31,608 bases of DNA from the IMG/VR virus record IMGVR_UViG_3300009335_000004, positions 1 to 31,608 of that record. One strand, 5' to 3'. Below the pieces are notes generated by a model. That model saw nothing but the letters and a program-made list of their open reading frames with translations, searched no databases and was not told the origin of the DNA. The stretch's first letter is position 1. Each line of letters opens with the position of its first letter. A program made the position numbers and the translations under genes. The DNA comes from a virus. This document shows, one piece after another, positions 29,276 to 31,608 of the stretch.

Positions 29276-29947
29276 CTAACCCCCGTTAAGTAATGTTAAT
29301 TCTGCCATCGTTGTTGGTGGCTTTATCCTTCTCTTTGATTGTTTAGCGCGAACAGCATCACCAATAGCTTGATAAGTGTCTGGCGGTGAATTCGCAGAGT
29401 TCGGTTTTATCCAGCCCTCTTTCAAGTATCGCCTAAATCCAGCTTGATAGTCTTTAAGTGGTTTGGCTCTATTCTTGGCTTGGTCAATAAAATCATCAAC
29501 AAGAACCTGATAATCCTTCAATTCAGGATACTTCTCTTTAATGCGCTTGATTGATGTTTCGTTCGGTTGGAAAGTGTCTATAGATATCTTTTTATTATCA
29601 TTATCACTATCATTATCACTATCAAGGTTTTTTGGGTTTCCTTGGGTTTTTGAAAAACCCAGTGGGTTATTTTGGGATTCTTTGGGTTGGTTTGGTGGTC
29701 TGCCACCTTTAGCACCATTTGCTCGATTTCTTTCGCAAACTTTCTGATACTTGATAGCCTCTCTAGCGAACTGCTGTTTGAAACTGTTGAATGCAATTCT
29801 TATCAATTGCGATGTTTCTAATTCTTTACCTGAATGATAATCTTTAATTGCTTTGAATAACTGACCAGCTTGCTCATCAGTCATTTCGTCTAAAATCTGC
29901 AAACTATCTAAGTGAAGAATGAATGATTTTTGGGGGGATTTGTCCAT
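29276..29947 (-). CDS. Replisome organiser, DnaT-like, 223 aa
   Basis: Would bind the phage origin and bring in host helicase. N-terminal DUF6291-like region (LHLDSLQILDEMTDEQAGQL, residues 12-31). Then a disordered linker (about 75-120) rich in Asn, Pro, Asp and Ser whose DNA forms iterons. Then a DnaT-like C-terminal helical domain (SIKRIKEKYPELKDY, DYQAGFRRYLKEGWI), which in such proteins binds ssDNA and contacts DnaB loaders. AGAGAGGTTATATG gives a good start. First gene after the structured leader at 29948-30066. Confidence 0.75.
   Translation of the reverse strand: MDKSPQKSFILHLDSLQILDEMTDEQAGQLFKAIKDYHSGKELETSQLIRIAFNSFKQQFAREAIKYQKVCERNRANGAKGGRPPNQPKESQNNPLGFSKTQGNPKNLDSDNDSDNDNKKISIDTFQPNETSIKRIKEKYPELKDYQVLVDDFIDQAKNRAKPLKDYQAGFRRYLKEGWIKPNSANSPPDTYQAIGDAVRAKQSKRRIKPPTTMAELTLLNGG
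29581..29700. repeat. Candidate replication origin: phased iterons and AT-rich tract
   Basis: TGGGNTT-type repeats begin at 29633, 29643, 29663, 29673 and 29683, exact multiples of 10 bp, plus a degenerate one at 29693. The missing place (29653) lies in a perfect inverted repeat, TGGGTTTTTGAAAAACCCA (29643-29661). Beside them, 29581-29625 is AT-rich with a 12-bp direct repeat (TATCATTATCAC). A 10-bp period is not a codon multiple. Lambda's origin is likewise inside gene O. Confidence 0.65.
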
Positions 29948-30066
29948 ATAACCTCTCTGTTTAATTAACTTTGTACCTGCTTAGATAGGGTGGGTAATTA
30001 CTCCCACCCCGTTAATCACCTAAGAGGTCTACATATTATAATACATTTTATTCGCCAGATAATTAT
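29948..30066 (-). promoter_or_regulatory. Leader with hairpin and possible promoter before the replisome organiser
   Basis: No gene here. TATAAT at 30040-30035 (weak -35) could start transcription. Then GGGTGGG pairs perfectly with CCCACCC (30009-29988) around an 8-base loop. No T-run follows, so it is not a simple terminator; a regulatory or processing hairpin, or a protein site, is possible. Confidence 0.45.
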
Positions 30067-30252
30067 TTATCTATAATTTGCCATTCGGTCTTGAATAACG
30101 TCAATGTATAGTTGTTTACACGGGTAGCCCTCTTCATACTTCTGCCACATCCTTGTGCCAATACCGAGCATAAGAGCGCATTCACGCTGTTTAAGTCCGT
30201 ACCCCTTTCTCATTTGCTTAATTTCTTTACCCGTCATACTTGATTTCTTCAT
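30067..30252 (-). CDS. XRE-type HTH regulator, 61 aa
   Basis: MTGKEIKQMRKGYGLKQREC, ALMLGIGTRMWQKYEEG is a clean HTH_3/XRE fold: turn and recognition helices at about residues 20-42. Only the DNA-binding domain is present. The start at 30252 has GGAGGG and is inside the end of the preceding gene (26-base overlap). It is directly before the origin-containing gene, so it may control replication genes or late expression. Confidence 0.75.
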   Translation of the reverse strand: MKKSSMTGKEIKQMRKGYGLKQRECALMLGIGTRMWQKYEEGYPCKQLYIDVIQDRMANYR

Positions 30253-30424
30253 TTTCACCCTCCTGTGTAAAAATAATAGTAATGTTAGTTTCACCATCAT
30301 GGCTCTTGCATATCCACTCAGCCTCCCCACCTGAATAAACAATTTCCTTAAATAACTCAAGGTCGTATTCTGTAAGAGGTACTTCGATTAGGTGTTCACC
30401 TTCTGGAATGAATGTTAAAGCCAT
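30227..30424 (-). CDS. Hypothetical acidic protein, 65 aa
   Basis: Acidic beta-rich protein; ALTFIPEGEHLIEVPLT at the start, ITIIFTQEGENEEIK at the end. AAGGAGAAATCATG is a good ribosome site. The overlap with the HTH gene means they are translated together. Function unknown; its size and charge would suit an anti-regulator, but nothing proves it. Confidence 0.6.
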   Translation of the reverse strand: MALTFIPEGEHLIEVPLTEYDLELFKEIVYSGGEAEWICKSHDGETNITIIFTQEGENEEIKYDG

Positions 30425-30433
30425 GATTTCTCC

Positions 30434-30778
30434 TTATGCGTCAATGTATGATTTCTCTCGCGAGTCTTTGATGTATCCCTGTAGGGTTTTATCAGCCTCG
30501 AACCACAAATCTCTTTCGATGCCTAAACCAAACCCTACATTTACTGATTTTAACTCATCTAGGCTAACATATCCAATCTCTGGAGTACCCCAGCCTAAAT
30601 CACACAATCCAAACATAATTCCATCTGAGTCCATGTCAGTGATTAACCATGTACCATCACCGCATGGGTTGAAGAACTTAACAACTGGCAACATGCCACT
30701 GCTCTCAGCCTCACCTTTCTTTATTGCAGAATTATTCTTTAAGAGTTTTCTCTCAATCTTTTTTGTTAATAGTTTCAT
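30434..30778 (-). CDS. DUF2958-family protein, 114 aa
   Basis: Starts MKLLTKKIERKLLKN, continues with VVKFFNPCGDGTWLITDMD and IERDLWFEADKTL, the standard DUF2958 order (KLL start, VKFF.P....W, GLPIERDLYF). Members occur on phages and mobile elements; function unknown. Ribosome site GGAGAAGTAAAATG is formed by the end of the upstream gene. Confidence 0.75.
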   Translation of the reverse strand: MKLLTKKIERKLLKNNSAIKKGEAESSGMLPVVKFFNPCGDGTWLITDMDSDGIMFGLCDLGWGTPEIGYVSLDELKSVNVGFGLGIERDLWFEADKTLQGYIKDSREKSYIDA

Positions 30779-31092
30779 TTTACTTCTCCTGCATTAAATT
30801 TAAATTCACCATTACTCAAGACTATTATTCGCGCCTTTTTGTCAGCAGGTAATGGCGTTCTACCAGTAACCCATCGAGATGTGGTTGCTTGTGTAACTCC
30901 CAACAATTCTGCTAATTGTTGCTGACCACCAAAATGCTTCTTAATTTGGCTTGCGAACATTTTTCTATCAGCGTCTTTTGATTTAACAGCACTAAATGTA
31001 GCATCATATTCTTCTTTTTGACGCTTGATAATCATTATCAGCAGTTCTTTAGGGTAAGTGTCTAAATAATCTAAATCAACTTCTATTCTCAT
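30775..31092 (-). CDS. Cro/YdaS-like HTH protein, 105 aa
   Basis: The C-terminal half has FGGQQQLAELLGVTQATTSR followed by WVTGRTPLPADKKARI, a typical YdaS/Cro-like HTH in which a short helix precedes the recognition helix. The N-terminal 45 residues are charged and helical, possibly for dimerisation. In the early operon it could be the Cro-type counterpart of the HTH protein at 966. It ends GEVK with the next ribosome site. Confidence 0.75.
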   Translation of the reverse strand: MRIEVDLDYLDTYPKELLIMIIKRQKEEYDATFSAVKSKDADRKMFASQIKKHFGGQQQLAELLGVTQATTSRWVTGRTPLPADKKARIIVLSNGEFKFNAGEVK

Positions 31093-31313
31093 TTTACTTC
31101 TCCTGTTTCCAGTTCTAAAATCTCAGCGTGTCCACTGAGCGTTTGATAAGAGGGAATTTCGATATATCCCTCGCTAAAGTTAGCCTTGCTATCCACCCAA
31201 GAACAGAATCCATCAGTCCATTCTGACCAAAAGCGAAGCCTCACTAATTTATTATGCCTTTCTTGTAGGTCGTAAATCTGAGCATCTGTCAAGTCATAAA
31301 TCTCTTTAATCAT
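31089..31313 (-). CDS. Hypothetical acidic protein, 74 aa
   Basis: Helical N terminus (LTDAQIYDLQERHNKLVRLR), then Trp-rich FWSEWTDGFCSWVD. Its C terminus GEVK and that of the next gene are the same because both encode GGAGAAGTAAAATGA, which serves as ribosome site, stop and start in one. Function unknown. Confidence 0.6.
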   Translation of the reverse strand: MIKEIYDLTDAQIYDLQERHNKLVRLRFWSEWTDGFCSWVDSKANFSEGYIEIPSYQTLSGHAEILELETGEVK

Positions 31314-31324
31314 TTTTCTATCTC

Positions 31325-31513
31325 CTAAACAGCGTAATAAAAACCAGCAGAACCACGCGTTTCGTTATTTAAACGATTGGCTAAAGTATCTGAATTGTTA
31401 AAATCGTCAAAGGCTTGCACCATGTGTCCGCCCATCGCATTAACATCTTCAATGGTTGGGTTGTTGACTTTTTTAGGAAGCCAAATAACTTGTGAGTTTG
31501 TTAATTTTTTCAT
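31325..31513 (-). CDS. Hypothetical protein, 62 aa
   Basis: Start at 31513 with GAGGTGATGTTATG, overlapping the TGA of the upstream partial gene (ATGA). Sequence starts MKKLTNSQVIWLPKK and ends GSAGFYYAV. No recognised domain. A longer frame from 31546 would lie within the upstream gene. Confidence 0.6.
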   Translation of the reverse strand: MKKLTNSQVIWLPKKVNNPTIEDVNAMGGHMVQAFDDFNNSDTLANRLNNETRGSAGFYYAV

Positions 31514-31608
31514 AACATCACCTCTTCTAAATAAGCTTCCCACCATGCTATTTCTCTTCTAAGGTAGGTGGCTCTTTCATGTGTCTTGTCGTCATACTCA
31601 GACCAAGT
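31510..31608 (-). CDS. Hypothetical small protein, C-terminal part (enters from the right edge)
   Basis: The frame is open from the right edge and ends after 32 codons (TWSEYDDKTHERATYLRREI and on) at TGA 31512-31510. It joins exactly in frame with the half gene at 1-117, giving 71 residues. The helical, Glu/Arg-rich character is continuous across the join. Function unknown. Confidence 0.7.
   Translation of the reverse strand, partial: TWSEYDDKTHERATYLRREIAWWEAYLEEVML

Noticed and set aside
29599-29627. CRISPR-like or phase-variable short repeat
   Set aside because: Only two and a half 12-bp units, coding in frame; better explained as part of the AT-rich tract of the origin.

Overview
The window reads as the genome of a tailed bacteriophage with a long, non-contractile (siphovirus-like) tail. 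It has a terminase pair, a DUF4055-type portal, a Mu-F-like minor head protein, a scaffold, an HK97-like capsid, a head-tail connector set, a lambda-like tail module with a frameshifted chaperone, a tape measure and a J-like tip. Base composition is AT-rich. Promoters are sigma70-like and most genes have good Shine-Dalgarno sequences, so the host is an ordinary bacterium, probably Gram-negative, but I cannot name it. The half genes at the two edges (1-117 and 31510-31608) join in frame into one 71-residue protein. The window is therefore probably a complete circularly permuted genome of about 31.6 kb, which fits the headful-type terminase.

Layout. Almost everything is on the minus strand and is read from a strong promoter at 881-908, leftward across the edge and then down from 31608 to 1828. 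In that order come: small early genes (826 to 1, then 31608 to 30067), including two HTH proteins; a replication block (29947 to 27539) with a DnaT-like replisome organiser that carries a candidate origin inside its gene; a run of small unknown genes (27477 to 25600); recombination genes (an ERF-like annealase and an SSB-like protein, 25399 to 23987); a 7-deazaguanine DNA-modification operon (23983 to 19804); packaging and head genes (19798 to 11711); tail genes (10968 to 4030); and a late tail-to-lysis end (3976 to 1828). The only plus-strand unit is 966-1823: a leaderless HTH gene, a VRR-NUC nuclease, a small membrane protein and a small basic protein. It diverges from the main promoter across a perfect palindrome that looks like an operator.

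The most interesting system is the modification operon: ParB-like, DpdA-like transglycosylase, QueF, QueC, QueD, QueE and a phosphoribosyltransferase-FolE fusion. FolE, QueD, QueE and QueC would make preQ0 from GTP, QueF could reduce it to preQ1, and DpdA would exchange it for guanine in DNA, hiding the genome from host restriction enzymes. Several members are atypical. QueC lacks the four zinc cysteines, QueE has unusual cluster-cysteine spacing, QueF has Cys at the usual catalytic-region His, and FolE carries an extra phosphoribosyltransferase domain. The operon sits directly before the terminase genes and most of its genes overlap or nearly touch.

Other notable features are a textbook -1 frameshift site (GGGAAAC plus a 9-bp stem) making a G/GT tail chaperone pair, 10-bp-phased iterons beside an AT-rich tract within the replisome organiser gene, a Mu-F protein with a long extra C-terminal domain that may be an effector, a capsid gene with its own promoter and terminator, duplicated terminator/leader cassettes with a covarying stem, and two GNRA-tetraloop hairpins placed just before identical ribosome binding sites. 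I see no integrase, no recognisable endolysin, no DNA polymerase, no tRNA and no CRISPR array.
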